From NCBI RefSeq assembly GCF_028291745.1, contig NZ_JAQGNQ010000128.1, positions 62,001 to 126,000 on the forward strand: 64,000 nt of DNA, in the 5' to 3' direction. Position 1 is the first letter of the stretch, and every line of letters starts with the position of its first letter. This document shows, one piece after another, positions 34,398-43,872 of the stretch. The position numbers were made by a program, and so were the translations under genes. This stretch comes from Ramlibacter sp. Its GTDB lineage: Bacteria > Pseudomonadota > Gammaproteobacteria > Burkholderiales > Burkholderiaceae_C. The notes under the pieces are model-generated. The model was not told where the DNA came from. It saw only the letters and a program-made list of their open reading frames with translations, and searched no databases.

Positions 34398-35609
34398 TCA
34401 GCCGGTTCGCGTTTGCAGCCCCAGGCGCGCAAACGCCGCCAGGCCGATGACGCCCAGTCCGAAGCCGATCGCCGTGGCGTGCAGGTTGCCCGTCGCGGCA
34501 ACGATCGCGCCGGCTGCGACCGCAGGCAGGCCCATCGCGAGATAGGACAGCACGAACAGCACCGACAGGGCACCGGCGCGGTCCGCCACCGACGCCGCGG
34601 CGAGCACCGAGCGCACGCCGCCCTGGAAGCTGGCGCCGAAGCCGGCGCCGGCCACGATCGAGGCGGCCAGGTACGCGAAGGCCGACCCTGCCTGTAGCGC
34701 GAGCAGCATGCCGGCCATGCCGGCCAGCAAGGCGGTGGCGCCGAACGACAGCAGCGTCTTCTCGTCCGACCGGCGCAGGACGAGCACGGCGGCGCCGGCG
34801 CTGCCGGCCAGCGCGAACAGCGCCAGGCCGCCACCCAGCGAGGGGTCGAGCGCCAACTCGCGCTTGACGAGCGCCGGGCCCAGTGAAGCGGCGAAACCGG
34901 CGAGCGACCAGCCCGCGAGCACCGTCGGGGCGGCGCTGCGCAAGGCCGCGCGTGCCTGCGGGGAGGCGCCAAAGCGCGGGCGCAGCGATGCCAGCGCACC
35001 CGGCACGCGGCGGCCCGGCTCCGGCATCAGGGCGACGCCCACGGCCTGCAGCAGGTAGATGGCGCCCAGCACGCCGTACACGAGGTGCGTCGGCTGCGGC
35101 AGCCAGTGCACCAGCACCCCCGAAAGCACCGCGCCGGAGGCCGTGCCCAGCGCGGGCGCGACCGCATTCGCGAGCGTGCCCTTGCGTCCGTCCAGGTCCA
35201 GCATGGCAGCGCCGATCGCGGCGATCGCCGCGCCGGTTGCGAAGCCCTGCACGATGCGCGCAAGGAACAGCGCCGACGTGTCCGGCGCCGACGCGAACAC
35301 GGCCATGGCCGCCACCTGCACGAGCGCGGCCGCCACGATCACCGGCCGCCGGCCGACATGGTCGCTCAGGCGCCCGAGCACCAGCAGGGCGGCGAGCAGC
35401 ACCAGGGCATAGGTCGCGAAGATGGCGGCGACGGTCAGCGGCGCGAAGCCCCACATCGCCTGGTACACGGGGTAGAGGGGCGTGGGCGCGCTGGACCCGG
35501 CCAGGAAGCTGATCGTCACCGATGCCAGCAGGTAGAAGTGGCGGCGGCTGGTCACGCCATCGGCAAGCGGATGCACGGACGCAGGGAGCGCGGCGGCGGG
35601 GCAGTTCAT
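34398..35609 (-). CDS. MFS transporter, likely drug/metabolite efflux, controlled by adjacent TetR
   Basis: A 403-aa integral membrane protein with 12 predicted segments. MFS hallmarks are GRLSDHVGRRPVIVAAALVQ (the loop 2-3 motif) and ARIVQGFATGAAIAAIGAAMLD in helix 4. It is divergent from a TetR gene across a 70-bp spacer holding two palindromic sites, the classic layout of a TetR-repressed exporter. The exported compound is unknown. The C-terminal end lies 4 bp from the convergent PheC-like gene. Confidence 0.88.
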   Translation of the reverse strand: MNCPAAALPASVHPLADGVTSRRHFYLLASVTISFLAGSSAPTPLYPVYQAMWGFAPLTVAAIFATYALVLLAALLVLGRLSDHVGRRPVIVAAALVQVAAMAVFASAPDTSALFLARIVQGFATGAAIAAIGAAMLDLDGRKGTLANAVAPALGTASGAVLSGVLVHWLPQPTHLVYGVLGAIYLLQAVGVALMPEPGRRVPGALASLRPRFGASPQARAALRSAAPTVLAGWSLAGFAASLGPALVKRELALDPSLGGGLALFALAGSAGAAVLVLRRSDEKTLLSFGATALLAGMAGMLLALQAGSAFAYLAASIVAGAGFGASFQGGVRSVLAAASVADRAGALSVLFVLSYLAMGLPAVAAGAIVAATGNLHATAIGFGLGVIGLAAFARLGLQTRTG

Positions 35610-35626
35610 GGGGCCTCCTGGAATGA

Positions 35627-35667
35627 ACAGACCGATCTGTCTGCTTGAACTATACAGACCGGTCTGT
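35627..35667. promoter_or_regulatory. Two TetR-type operators in the MFS/TetR divergon
   Basis: Site 1, ACAGACCGATCTGT (35627-35640), and site 2, ACAGACCGGTCTGT (35654-35667), are 14-bp palindromes; the second is perfect and the first differs by one base. Their centres are 27 bp apart. They fill most of the spacer between the divergent starts at 35609 and 35680, so bound repressor would block both promoters. ACAGACCGGTCTGT-like sites are typical of one TetR subgroup. Confidence 0.88.
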
Positions 35668-35679
35668 TAAAGTCAAGGC

Positions 35680-36279
35680 ATGGCCACTGCAACTCTTTCG
35701 CCACCCGCCAAGGGCGACCGGCGGCCGGTGCGCGAGCGGCTGCTCGCCTCGGCCGGCGAGCTCTTCTACCGGGACGGCATCAACAACGTCGGCATCGACC
35801 GCATCCTGGAGCACGCCGGCGTGGCGAAGGCGTCGCTCTACGCCACCTTCGGCAGCAAGGACGAACTGGTACGCGCCTACCTGGAGCAACGCCACGGCAT
35901 GCGGCGCGCGCGCATCGAGCGCCACATGGCCGGCAGGCGTTCGCCGCGCGAAAGGCTGCTTGCCATCTTCGACGCGCAGTCGGAGGCGATGGCCGAGCCG
36001 GGCTTTCGCGGCTGCCCGTTCCTCATGGCCAGTGCCGAACAGCCGGGCGAGTCCCGCGGCAAGCCGGTCTGCGACGACTACCGCGACTGGATTCGCGCGC
36101 TGCTCGTGCAACTGGTGAAGGAGAACGGCGTGCGCCGGCCCGATGCGCTCGCGCGGCAATTGCTGCTGCTCTACGACGGAGCGGCGGTCGCGGCGCAGAT
36201 GGATGGCCGCGGGCCCGAAGCTGCGGCGGTGGCGCGGGCGACGGCGGCTGTGCTGCTCGACGCGGCGACGAAGACCTGA
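35680..36279 (+). CDS. TetR family repressor
   Basis: A 199-aa one-component repressor. The N-terminal HTH reads RERLLASAGELFYRDGINNVGIDRILEHAGVAKASLYATFGSKDELV, nearly canonical. The C-terminal ligand domain contains RGCPFLMASAEQPG and LLLLYDGAAVAAQ. ATG at 35680 follows the operator pair closely. It should repress itself and the divergent MFS gene until a ligand binds. Confidence 0.92.
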   Translation: MATATLSPPAKGDRRPVRERLLASAGELFYRDGINNVGIDRILEHAGVAKASLYATFGSKDELVRAYLEQRHGMRRARIERHMAGRRSPRERLLAIFDAQSEAMAEPGFRGCPFLMASAEQPGESRGKPVCDDYRDWIRALLVQLVKENGVRRPDALARQLLLLYDGAAVAAQMDGRGPEAAAVARATAAVLLDAATKT

Positions 36280-36321
36280 GCTGCCTGCGGCAGAATCCGG
36301 CCACGCTGCCGGAGGACACAG

Positions 36322-37701
36322 ATGGAAATCGCCGAGTCGCTGGTCGGGTTGCAGACCGTGGGTTGGACCGCGACCGAGATTGCGCAGCGCGTGCGCTCAG
36401 GCGCGCTCTCCCCGGTCGACGTGGTGCGCCAGCACCTTCAGCACATCGAGGCGCACGACGGACGCATAGGCGCCTTTCAATGCGTGCGCAGGGAAGCCGC
36501 CTTGCGCGAGGCGGCCGCGCTGGCCGACGATCCGCGCCTGGCGTCACTGCCGCTGGCCGGGGTTCCGGTGGCGATCAAGGACAACATCCCCGTCGCCGGC
36601 GAGCCGATGCGGTCCGGCTCCGCGGCCAGCTCGCCAGCGCCCAGTGCCAGCGACCACGAGGTGGTGCGCCGGCTGCGCGCCGCGGGCGCCATCGTGGTGG
36701 GACTCACGCGGGTGCCGGAGCTTTCGCTGTGGCCGTTCACCGACGGCGCGCTGGGCACGGCCCGCAATCCATGGAACGTCGAACGCACGCCGGGCGGCTC
36801 CTCCGGTGGCAGCGCCGCGGCCGTCGCGGCGGCCATGGTGCCGATCGCGCATGGCAACGACGCCCTCGGCTCGGTGCGCATTCCGGCGGCCGCATGCGGG
36901 CTGGTGGGCTGGAAGCCGGGCGATGGCGTGGTTCCGGCCGATGTCGGCAAGGGCTCCTGGTTCGGCATGTCCGCCAACGGCGTACTCGCCACCACGGCGG
37001 CCGACGCTGCGCTCATGGCCAGCGTGATGGCCGGCCGCGCGGAGCTTGCGTCGCTCGGGCGACCCGGTGCGCTGCGCATCGCGCTGGCGACGGCCAGCCC
37101 GGTACCCGGTGCGCGAACGGACAGCGCCGTCGTGGCGGCGGTGGAGCAGGTCGCGAGCGTGCTCCGCGCCTTGGGACACAGCGTGCAAGCCATGCGCCTG
37201 CAGGCGCCCACGGGTGTCGCCCTGGCGGTCTTCGCACACTGGTTCGCGGCGGCGGCGCTGGATGCCGATGCGCTGGTCGAGCCCGCGCGCATGTTGCCCA
37301 GTACCCGGCGGCACGTGGCGATCGGGCGCCTCATGACACGGCTGAAGCTGGTGCGGCCCGGTGCGCGCGAGCGTTGGCGCGAACGTTTCGAAGCCATGCT
37401 CGCAGACTCCGACCTGCTGCTGACACCCACGACGGCCAGTACCGCGATCGCCGCGGACGGATGGATGCAAAAGGGGTGGGGCGCGCACGTGCGGTCCGCG
37501 CTCGCGTTTGCGCCGTTCACGGGCACCGCGAACTTCGCGGGGCTGCCGGCGATCTCGGTGCCGGCGGGCATGCACGAGGGCTTGCCCGTCGGCGCTCAGT
37601 TCGTTGGCCGCGCGGGATCCGAGGCATTGCTGCTCGCGATCGCGCAGGAGATCGAGCGCGAGCGGCCGTGGCCGCGGCATGCGCTGGCTCTTCGCGAATA
37701 A
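36322..37701 (+). CDS. Amidase signature family hydrolase
   Basis: A 459-aa enzyme of the amidase signature family, which hydrolyses linear amides using a Ser-cisSer-Lys triad. Lys86 lies in VAIKDNIPV, the Ser pair 160-161 in TPGGSSGGSAAA, and the nucleophile Ser183 in HGNDALGSVRIPAA. The C-terminal FTGTANFAGLPAISVP completes the family pattern. No GatB/GatC genes adjoin, so it is a catabolic amidase, not part of tRNA amidation. It follows the TetR gene by 42 bp but has its own likely promoter. Confidence 0.88.
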   Translation: MEIAESLVGLQTVGWTATEIAQRVRSGALSPVDVVRQHLQHIEAHDGRIGAFQCVRREAALREAAALADDPRLASLPLAGVPVAIKDNIPVAGEPMRSGSAASSPAPSASDHEVVRRLRAAGAIVVGLTRVPELSLWPFTDGALGTARNPWNVERTPGGSSGGSAAAVAAAMVPIAHGNDALGSVRIPAAACGLVGWKPGDGVVPADVGKGSWFGMSANGVLATTAADAALMASVMAGRAELASLGRPGALRIALATASPVPGARTDSAVVAAVEQVASVLRALGHSVQAMRLQAPTGVALAVFAHWFAAAALDADALVEPARMLPSTRRHVAIGRLMTRLKLVRPGARERWRERFEAMLADSDLLLTPTTASTAIAADGWMQKGWGAHVRSALAFAPFTGTANFAGLPAISVPAGMHEGLPVGAQFVGRAGSEALLLAIAQEIERERPWPRHALALRE

Positions 37702-37787
37702 GCACATCCCAACTCTGTCTGAGCCCGCGCCTTTTCGGGTGCTATCTTCGGCCGCCTGTACCACCCCGCAGCCAAGGAAACAGGCCC

Positions 37788-38678
37788 ATGCAAAGCGCAG
37801 CCGCAATCGATCGTCCCGCCACCCTGGCCGTGAAGCCCACCGGCGCGCCACTTGGTGCGGACATCGAAGGCCTGGACATGAATCGCCCGCTGGGTGAGGC
37901 GGAGGCCAACACGCTGAAGGAGGCCTGGGCGCGCCACCAGGTGCTGCGCTTTCGCGGCCAGCAGGGGCTCACGCTCGACGGGCTCGCGCAATTTTCCCGC
38001 TCTTTCGGCGCCCTCGACAAGCGGCCCACACCCAGCAAGCCGATGAGCCGCGAGTACGAGCAACTGCCGCCGGAGATCGCGGTGATCTCCAACGTGAAGG
38101 TGGAGGGCAAGGCGCTCGGCGCGCTGGGCGACGGCGAAGCCGCGTGGCACACCGACATGACGTACAACGAGATCCCGCCCAAGGGGGCCTGCCTGTACGC
38201 CGTCGAAGTGCCTCCGGCTGGCGGCAACACGCAGTTCGCCAACATGTATGCCGCCTACGAGACGCTGCCCGAAGCACTGAAGCAGCGGATCCAGGGACTG
38301 CGTTGCATCCATGACGCCAGCCGCAACAGCGCCGGCGAGCTGCGCATCGGCTACGAGGAAGTCACCGATCCGCGGCAGACGCGCGGTGCCGTGCAGCCGC
38401 TCGTGTCCACGCATGCAGTCACCGGCCGGCAGTGCCTGCTGCTGGGGCGCCGCCGCAATGCCTACATCGTGGGACTGCCGGTGCAGGAGAGCGAAGCCCT
38501 GCTCGATACGCTGTGGGCGCACGCCACGCGGCCGGAATTGACGTGGACCCAGGTGTGGCAGGTGGGCGACGTGGTGATGTGGGACAACACGTGCACCATG
38601 CACAGACGCGATGCCTTCGATCCGTCGACCCGCCGCCTCATGTACCGGACGCAGATCGCCGGCATCGTGGCCCTCTGA
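37788..38678 (+). CDS. TauD/TfdA-type 2-oxoglutarate-dependent dioxygenase
   Basis: A 296-aa non-haem iron oxygenase. The iron facial triad is His121, Asp123 (AWHTDMTY) and His272 (CTMHRRDAF), and Arg283 is positioned to bind 2-oxoglutarate. The N-terminus LAVKPTGAPLGADIEGLDMNRPL is typical for TauD/TfdA. Family members hydroxylate taurine, aryloxyalkanoates, sulfonates and other carboxylates. It is followed 15 bp later by a Bug receptor, so receptor and oxygenase probably address the same substrate; the identity is open. Confidence 0.88.
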   Translation: MQSAAAIDRPATLAVKPTGAPLGADIEGLDMNRPLGEAEANTLKEAWARHQVLRFRGQQGLTLDGLAQFSRSFGALDKRPTPSKPMSREYEQLPPEIAVISNVKVEGKALGALGDGEAAWHTDMTYNEIPPKGACLYAVEVPPAGGNTQFANMYAAYETLPEALKQRIQGLRCIHDASRNSAGELRIGYEEVTDPRQTRGAVQPLVSTHAVTGRQCLLLGRRRNAYIVGLPVQESEALLDTLWAHATRPELTWTQVWQVGDVVMWDNTCTMHRRDAFDPSTRRLMYRTQIAGIVAL

Positions 38679-38693
38679 GCGAAGGACGCACAC

Positions 38694-39683
38694 GTGAAAG
38701 CCTCGATCCGCATCGCCGGAGTGGCCGTGCTCGCCTCGGCCGCACTGCTGGCAGCGAAGGCACAGGTGCACAACACCGGCACCTGGCCCGAACGGCCGGT
38801 GAACATCGTGGTGGCCGGGCCGCCGGGCGGCGGCACCGACGCGATCGCGCGCATCGTCGCGGCCGACCTGCACGAGTCGCTGCACCAGACCGTCGTCGTC
38901 GATAACCGCGCGGGCGCAGGCGGCATCATCGGCACCAGGTACGTGGCTGGCGCGGCGCCCGATGGCAACACGCTGTTGCTGGGGCAGGTGTCCACCAACG
39001 CGATCGTGCCGGCGCTGGTGCGTCCGCGTCCCTACGACCCGGTGAAGGACTTCGTCGCGATCGGCATCGTCGGCACCGCGCCCGACGTGCTCGTGGTGGC
39101 CGCCAACAGCGGCATCCACAGTTTCGCGGAACTGCTGGCCAAGGCGAAGGCCTCACCCAAGCCCCTGAGCTACGGCTCGCCGGGCGTGGGCCTGTCGCAG
39201 CACATCGCCGGCTTCGCGCTGGCCAAGGCCGCCGGCGTGAACATGCTGCACGTGCCTTACCGCGGCAGCGCACCGGCGCTGACGGATCTTCTGGGCGGCC
39301 AGATCTCGATGATGTTCGTCACGCCGGGGGCCGCGGTGCCGTTCCTGAAGTCCGGCCAGCTGCGCGCGTTGGCCGTCACCTCGCACCGGCGCAGCCGCTT
39401 CCTCCCCGAGGTGCCAACGGTCGCCGAGCTGGGTTATCCCGGCGTGGAGGAAACGGGCTGGTTCGGACTGTTCGCCCCGGCCGGCACGCCGCCCGAGGTC
39501 GTGCAGACGTTGCGCACGCAACTGCGCGAAGCGGTCGCCAGGCCGCAGAACCACGCGAGGTTCGAAGCGCTGTATCTCGAGACGGCGCCCGATGCCGCGA
39601 CCCGGGACTTCCCTTCGTTCGTGCAATCGGAATTCGGCAAGTGGGAGCGCGCCATCCAGCAACTGGGTGTCACGAGCGAGTAA
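38694..39683 (+). CDS. Bug family tripartite tricarboxylate receptor
   Basis: A 329-aa periplasmic receptor beginning with GTG at 38694, 15 bp after the dioxygenase. Signal region IRIAGVAVLASAALLAAKAQ; Bug signature VNIVVAGPPGGGTDAIARIVAADL; VVDNRAGAGGIIGTRYVAGAAPDGNTLL; YDPVKDFVAIGIVG. The operon link suggests binding of the dioxygenase substrate. No permease genes are close by. Confidence 0.9.
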   Translation: MKASIRIAGVAVLASAALLAAKAQVHNTGTWPERPVNIVVAGPPGGGTDAIARIVAADLHESLHQTVVVDNRAGAGGIIGTRYVAGAAPDGNTLLLGQVSTNAIVPALVRPRPYDPVKDFVAIGIVGTAPDVLVVAANSGIHSFAELLAKAKASPKPLSYGSPGVGLSQHIAGFALAKAAGVNMLHVPYRGSAPALTDLLGGQISMMFVTPGAAVPFLKSGQLRALAVTSHRRSRFLPEVPTVAELGYPGVEETGWFGLFAPAGTPPEVVQTLRTQLREAVARPQNHARFEALYLETAPDAATRDFPSFVQSEFGKWERAIQQLGVTSE

Positions 39684-39867
39684 GCAGTCGGTGCCGGACT
39701 CCCGGGAGCAGCTCGACGGAGATTCTTCTCGCGCAAGCCGGCACACTGGCTCTCTGGCGCGTAGACTGGGCCTTCACAGCCCCACACCAGTCGGCTATCC
39801 CTAGTGCTTCTAGTCGACGAGTATCTGCTCAGGGCTTGCTGTCTGCGCACTTTCTACCGGTGCAGCC

Positions 39868-40194
39868 ATGCAGTACCCAGCCGCCCAGGCGGCGCCCGGC
39901 ACTCCCCTTCTCGAGCGATGGCGGGCAGCCGAAGCCGCCGCGGATCTCGCCAGCCACGACCTGTTCAATGCCACCATCGCGTTTGCGCAAGGTCACGGTT
40001 GCGCGCCTTCACAGCGACAGCGCGACGAAGCCAGGGAACTCCGGCTGCGGGCGAACACCCTGTTCAAGCTGGCGATACTGTTCGGGCCGAGCGCCAGCGA
40101 GGTGCGGGCAGCGGCGTGGCATGGCGACGAGCCTCCGGGTTCGCGGGAGTCCGGGTGTGCGCCGGGCGGCCAGCAGGGAAGGTGGGCGCCATGA
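39868..40194 (+). CDS. Hypothetical protein coupled to a response regulator
   Basis: A 108-aa protein with no recognised domain. The middle is helical in character (LLERWRAAEAAADLASHDLFNATIAFAQGHG, QRDEARELRLRANTLFKLAILFG) and the last 25 residues are disordered-looking. The stop overlaps the response-regulator start as ATGA. The helix pair could mediate interaction with a sensor, but it carries no kinase motif. Confidence 0.5.
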   Translation: MQYPAAQAAPGTPLLERWRAAEAAADLASHDLFNATIAFAQGHGCAPSQRQRDEARELRLRANTLFKLAILFGPSASEVRAAAWHGDEPPGSRESGCAPGGQQGRWAP

Positions 40195-40823
40195 TCCGCA
40201 TCGGCATCATCGATGACCACGCGATCGTCCGCGCCGGCCTGAAGGATTACTTCGCGCAGCAGCCGGACTTCCAGGTGGTGGGCGAAGGCGGCTCCGGGCG
40301 GGAAGCGATCGACCTGGTGCGCAACACACCGCTGGACGTGCTGCTGATGGACTTGTCGATGCCCGGGCAAAGCGGCATCGACGCGATCGCGATGATCCGC
40401 GCCAAGGCTCCCGACGTGGGGATCCTGATCCTTTCCGGTTATGCGGAGGAACAGTACGCCGTCAGCCTGATTCGCCACGGTGCCAGCGGCTATCTTGGCA
40501 AGCAATGCGAGCCGGGCGAGATCGCCGACGCCATCCGCACCATCGCGCTGGGTCGCCGCTACTTCTCGGCGGCCGTGTCGGAGCTGCTGGCCAGCCAATT
40601 GACCTGCAAGCACGACGGCGAGCCGCACCAGGCACTCTCCGAGCGGGAGTTCCAGGTCTTCCTGCGGCTGTGCCGCGGCGAAACTGCCAGCGCCATTGCG
40701 CAGGATCTTTCATTGAGCGTGAAGACCGTCAGCACCTACCGCAGCCGCCTGATGGAGAAGATGGACCTGGCGTCGAACAGCGACCTGACCTACTACGCGC
40801 TGAAGCACAAATTGATCGACTGA
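40191..40823 (+). CDS. NarL/LuxR-type response regulator
   Basis: A 210-aa two-component regulator. The receiver domain has the acidic pair Asp8-Asp9, phospho-acceptor Asp54 (LLMDLSMPG), Ser82 in the switch position and Lys104. The C-terminal LuxR helix-turn-helix reads LSEREFQVFLRLCRGETASAIAQ, then SLSVKTVSTYRSRLMEKM. ATG at 40191 is preceded by a Gly/Ala-rich region belonging to the upstream ORF. No histidine kinase gene is adjacent, so the partner must be elsewhere. Confidence 0.92.
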   Translation: MIRIGIIDDHAIVRAGLKDYFAQQPDFQVVGEGGSGREAIDLVRNTPLDVLLMDLSMPGQSGIDAIAMIRAKAPDVGILILSGYAEEQYAVSLIRHGASGYLGKQCEPGEIADAIRTIALGRRYFSAAVSELLASQLTCKHDGEPHQALSEREFQVFLRLCRGETASAIAQDLSLSVKTVSTYRSRLMEKMDLASNSDLTYYALKHKLID

Positions 40824-40895
40824 CAGGGAAAGCACCGACGCGTTGCCGCGCGCGGGGCGCTAACTTGGCGGCCCATGCTGCACAAGGGGACCGCG

Positions 40896-41873
40896 ATGTG
40901 GATTGCTGCGATACGAATGCTTGCCTTGGCCGCCGTGCTGGCGGCGCCCACGGCCCGGGCCCTGGCCGACGACTATCCCAGTCACTCCATCGCGCTGGTG
41001 GTGCCGTTCGCCGCCGGCGGGCCCACGGACACCCTGGGGCGCATCCTGGCGGAGCGCATGTCACGCACGCTGGGCCACACCGTGCTGGTCGAGAACGTCA
41101 CCGGCGCCGGCGGCACCATCGCCAACAGCAAGGTCATCAAGGCTGCGCCCGACGGCTACACGGCGATCATCGGCCACCTCGGCACGCACGTGCTGGCACC
41201 CGCCGTGCAGGGCCTCACCACCGACTACCTCAAGGACTTCGATCCGGTGGCCGTGGTCGCGACCAACCCGGAAGTGATCCTGTCGCGCAACGATGTGCCG
41301 GCGAAGAACCTGCAGGAGCTCGTGGCCTGGGTGAAGGCGAATCCGGGCAAGGTGACGTATGCCAGCGGCGGCGCGGGCACGCCCTCGCACATCATGGCCG
41401 CCGACTTCAGCCAGAAGATCGCGCCGCTCAACATCGTGCACTACCGCGGCGCCGCGCCCGCCATGCAGGACGTGGTGGCGGGCCACGTCGACATCTCCTT
41501 CGACCAGGCGGCCACGGGACTGAACTTCGCCCGCTCCGGCAAGGTGCGCGCCTATGCGGTCACGTCCGCCACGCGGGTGCCCTCCGCGCCCGATATTCCC
41601 ACCGTCGACGAAGCCGGCCTGCCGGGTTTCTACATGTCCGTGTGGCACGGCATCTGGGTGCCGCGCGGAACACCGCCGGAGATCGTCGCCAAGCTGAGTG
41701 CCGCCGTGCGCGAGGCGCTCCTGGATCCCGAGGTGCGCAAGCGCTTCGCGGACCTCGGCCAGGAAATCCCGCCGCCCGAACAGCAGACACCGCGCGGCCT
41801 CGCCGCCCTGCACAAGGCCGAAACGGAGAAGTGGGTGCCCATCATCAAGGCCGCGAATATCCGCGCCAATTGA
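40896..41873 (+). CDS. Bug family tripartite tricarboxylate receptor
   Basis: A 325-aa periplasmic receptor. The ATG at 40896 is preferred over one at 40875 because AAGGGGA precedes it and it starts right at the signal peptide (MWIAAIRMLALAAVLAAP). Bug signature: IALVVPFAAGGPTDTLGRILAERM; VENVTGAGGTIANSKVIKAAPDGYTAI; PSHIMAADFSQKIAPLNIVHYRGAAPAMQDVVAGHVDI. It follows the response regulator by 72 bp, which may control it. No enzyme gene is attached, so its ligand is unguessable. Confidence 0.9.
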   Translation: MWIAAIRMLALAAVLAAPTARALADDYPSHSIALVVPFAAGGPTDTLGRILAERMSRTLGHTVLVENVTGAGGTIANSKVIKAAPDGYTAIIGHLGTHVLAPAVQGLTTDYLKDFDPVAVVATNPEVILSRNDVPAKNLQELVAWVKANPGKVTYASGGAGTPSHIMAADFSQKIAPLNIVHYRGAAPAMQDVVAGHVDISFDQAATGLNFARSGKVRAYAVTSATRVPSAPDIPTVDEAGLPGFYMSVWHGIWVPRGTPPEIVAKLSAAVREALLDPEVRKRFADLGQEIPPPEQQTPRGLAALHKAETEKWVPIIKAANIRAN

Positions 41874-41884
41874 CCGACTGAAAG

Positions 41885-41903
41885 GGCCGGCGCAACGCCG
41901 GCC
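41885..41903 (+). terminator. Strong hairpin after the Bug gene
   Basis: GGCCGGCG-CAA-CGCCGGCC forms an 8-bp perfect stem 11 bp after the Bug stop codon. There is no U-rich tail, so it may be a Rho-dependent or 3'-end-stabilising structure instead of a classical intrinsic terminator. Confidence 0.45.
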
Positions 41904-42137
41904 GTCGCGGTTCACAAAACGGGCGCGGTGCGCGGGCCGGACGCCGTCGGTCCTGCTCAGCCCGCCGCGCATCCGGCAGCCGCCGCGACACGTAAGTCTC
42001 CGTTACATTGCTCATCCGTAGCGCGGCTGTTCCGCCTGCGATGCGCCCGGAGTGGGCGTTGCGGCGTCCGCCCGCGCCATCCACCCGTCATTGCACAACC
42101 CTCGGCGGGCCGGGCCCGCCGCCATCGAAAACACGAC

Positions 42138-43838
42138 ATGAAGAACAAGGCTTCCCGCGGCACCGGTGCCGTGCGGCTGCTCACCATCCGTGCGCGCCTG
42201 ATCCTCGCTTTCGGCTCGCTGATCCTGCTGCTGGCCGCGATGGCCGGCGTCGGCGCCTGGCGGCTCGCGCAACTCGATCAGCGCGCCACCGAAATGGCGA
42301 CGGTCAGCGTGCGCATCGAGCGCGTGCTGAGCGACTGGCTCGCCGAGTCGCGCGTGAACATGCTGCGCCGCCTGGTCGTGACGCGCACCGACGACCCCGC
42401 GCTGCTGCAATTGCTGGCGCCGGGACTCATCGCCAGCACGAAGCGCATCAACGAGCAGCAGCAGGAAGTGGAGTCGCTCGTGCACATCCCGGCGGGCGAG
42501 GCCTTGCTGCATGCCGGCGAGGCAAAGCGCCAGGCCTTCCTGGCCGTGCGCCTCGCGGTTGAAGAGAAGAAGAAGGCGGGTGACAACGCCGGCGCCATGG
42601 CCCTGCTGGAAAGCACCATGCTTCCCGCGCAGGACGCTTACATCGGTGGCGTGCAGGCCGTGCGCGACTTCTACACCGAGCAGGTGGCACGCGATGCCGC
42701 TGGCGCCGCGGAGAGCGCGCGCAGCGGCCGCATGCTGCTGGGCGGCTTCTGCGTCGCAGGCATCCTGCTGGCGCTGCTCGCATCGTGGCTGATCGCCCGT
42801 TCCATCACCCAGCCGATCGACGAGGCGGTGCGCGGCGCGCGCCGCGTGGCCGATGGCGACCTGAGCACCGACCTGCAAACGGGCGGCCGCGACGAGATGG
42901 CGCAGCTGCTGCAGGCGGTGGCGGACATGACCTCGCGCTTGCGCGCGCTGGTCGGTGAAGTGGCCCAGGGCGCACGCACGGTGGCGGACACCAGCGTGCA
43001 GATCGCACAAGGCAATGCGGACCTGTCGCAGCGCACCGAGGAACAGGCAAGCACGCTGGAGGAAACGGCCAGTTCGATGGAGGAGCTGACTTCCACCGTT
43101 TCGCAGAACGCGGAGAACGCGCGCGTTGCCAAGGAGCTTGCCGCGGGCGCAGCGGCGGTGGCGCGCGAAGGCGGTACCGCGGTGGGCCAGGTGGTGGCCA
43201 CCATGAACGGCATCTCGGGTTCGTCGAAGAAGATCGCCGAGATCATCGGCGTGATCGACGGCATCGCCTTCCAGACCAACATCCTCGCGCTGAACGCCGC
43301 GGTGGAGGCGGCGCGTGCCGGCGAGCAGGGCCGCGGCTTCGCGGTGGTCGCGGCGGAAGTGCGCACGCTGGCGCAGCGCAGTGCCCAGGCCGCCAAGGAA
43401 ATCAAGGCGCTGATCGGCGAGTCGGTGGCGCAGGTGGCAGCCGGTACCAACCAGGTGGACGTGGCCGGCCGCAAGATGCAGGACATCGTGCAGTCGGTCT
43501 CCAGGGTCAGCGAACTGATCGCGGAGATTGCATCGGCCAGCCAGGAACAGAGCAGCGGCATCGAGCAGATCAACACCGCGGTGACGCAGATGGACCAGGT
43601 GGTGCAGCAGAACGCCTCGCTGGTCGAAGAAGCGGCTGCCGCCACGGAATCGATGAAGGGCGAGGCCGAGAGTCTGTTGCAGGCCGTCGGCCGCTTCCGG
43701 CTCGCCGAATCCACGGCAGCTCCGGCAGCGGCGATCGCGCCGATCCAGTACGTGCGCAGCAATGCGGCGGCTGCGAGCGCGGACCGTCCGGCGCTGCCGG
43801 GGCGCAATCGCGCGCAGCAGGAGTGGCGCACGTACTGA
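42138..43838 (+). CDS. Methyl-accepting chemotaxis protein
   Basis: A 566-aa inner-membrane chemoreceptor. Membrane segments at about 19-40 and 199-220 flank a periplasmic four-helix-bundle sensor (roughly 41-198). A HAMP domain follows ([21 protein letters not shown]). The cytoplasmic hairpin has its conserved tip at about 373-405 ([20 protein letters not shown] then [19 protein letters not shown]). Gln/Glu pairs in [20 protein letters not shown] are methylation sites. The C-terminus QQEWRTY resembles the xWxxF/Y pentapeptide that tethers CheR/CheB. No che genes adjoin. Confidence 0.93.
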   Translation: MKNKASRGTGAVRLLTIRARLILAFGSLILLLAAMAGVGAWRLAQLDQRATEMATVSVRIERVLSDWLAESRVNMLRRLVVTRTDDPALLQLLAPGLIASTKRINEQQQEVESLVHIPAGEALLHAGEAKRQAFLAVRLAVEEKKKAGDNAGAMALLESTMLPAQDAYIGGVQAVRDFYTEQVARDAAGAAESARSGRMLLGGFCVAGILLALLASWLIARSITQPIDEAVRGARRVADGDLSTDLQTGGRDEMAQLLQAVADMTSRLRALVGEVAQGARTVADTSVQIAQGNADLSQRTEEQASTLEETASSMEELTSTVSQNAENARVAKELAAGAAAVAREGGTAVGQVVATMNGISGSSKKIAEIIGVIDGIAFQTNILALNAAVEAARAGEQGRGFAVVAAEVRTLAQRSAQAAKEIKALIGESVAQVAAGTNQVDVAGRKMQDIVQSVSRVSELIAEIASASQEQSSGIEQINTAVTQMDQVVQQNASLVEEAAAATESMKGEAESLLQAVGRFRLAESTAAPAAAIAPIQYVRSNAAAASADRPALPGRNRAQQEWRTY

Positions 43839-43872
43839 TCCACGCCGGGCAGCGCGGTTCATAGCGTATTGC

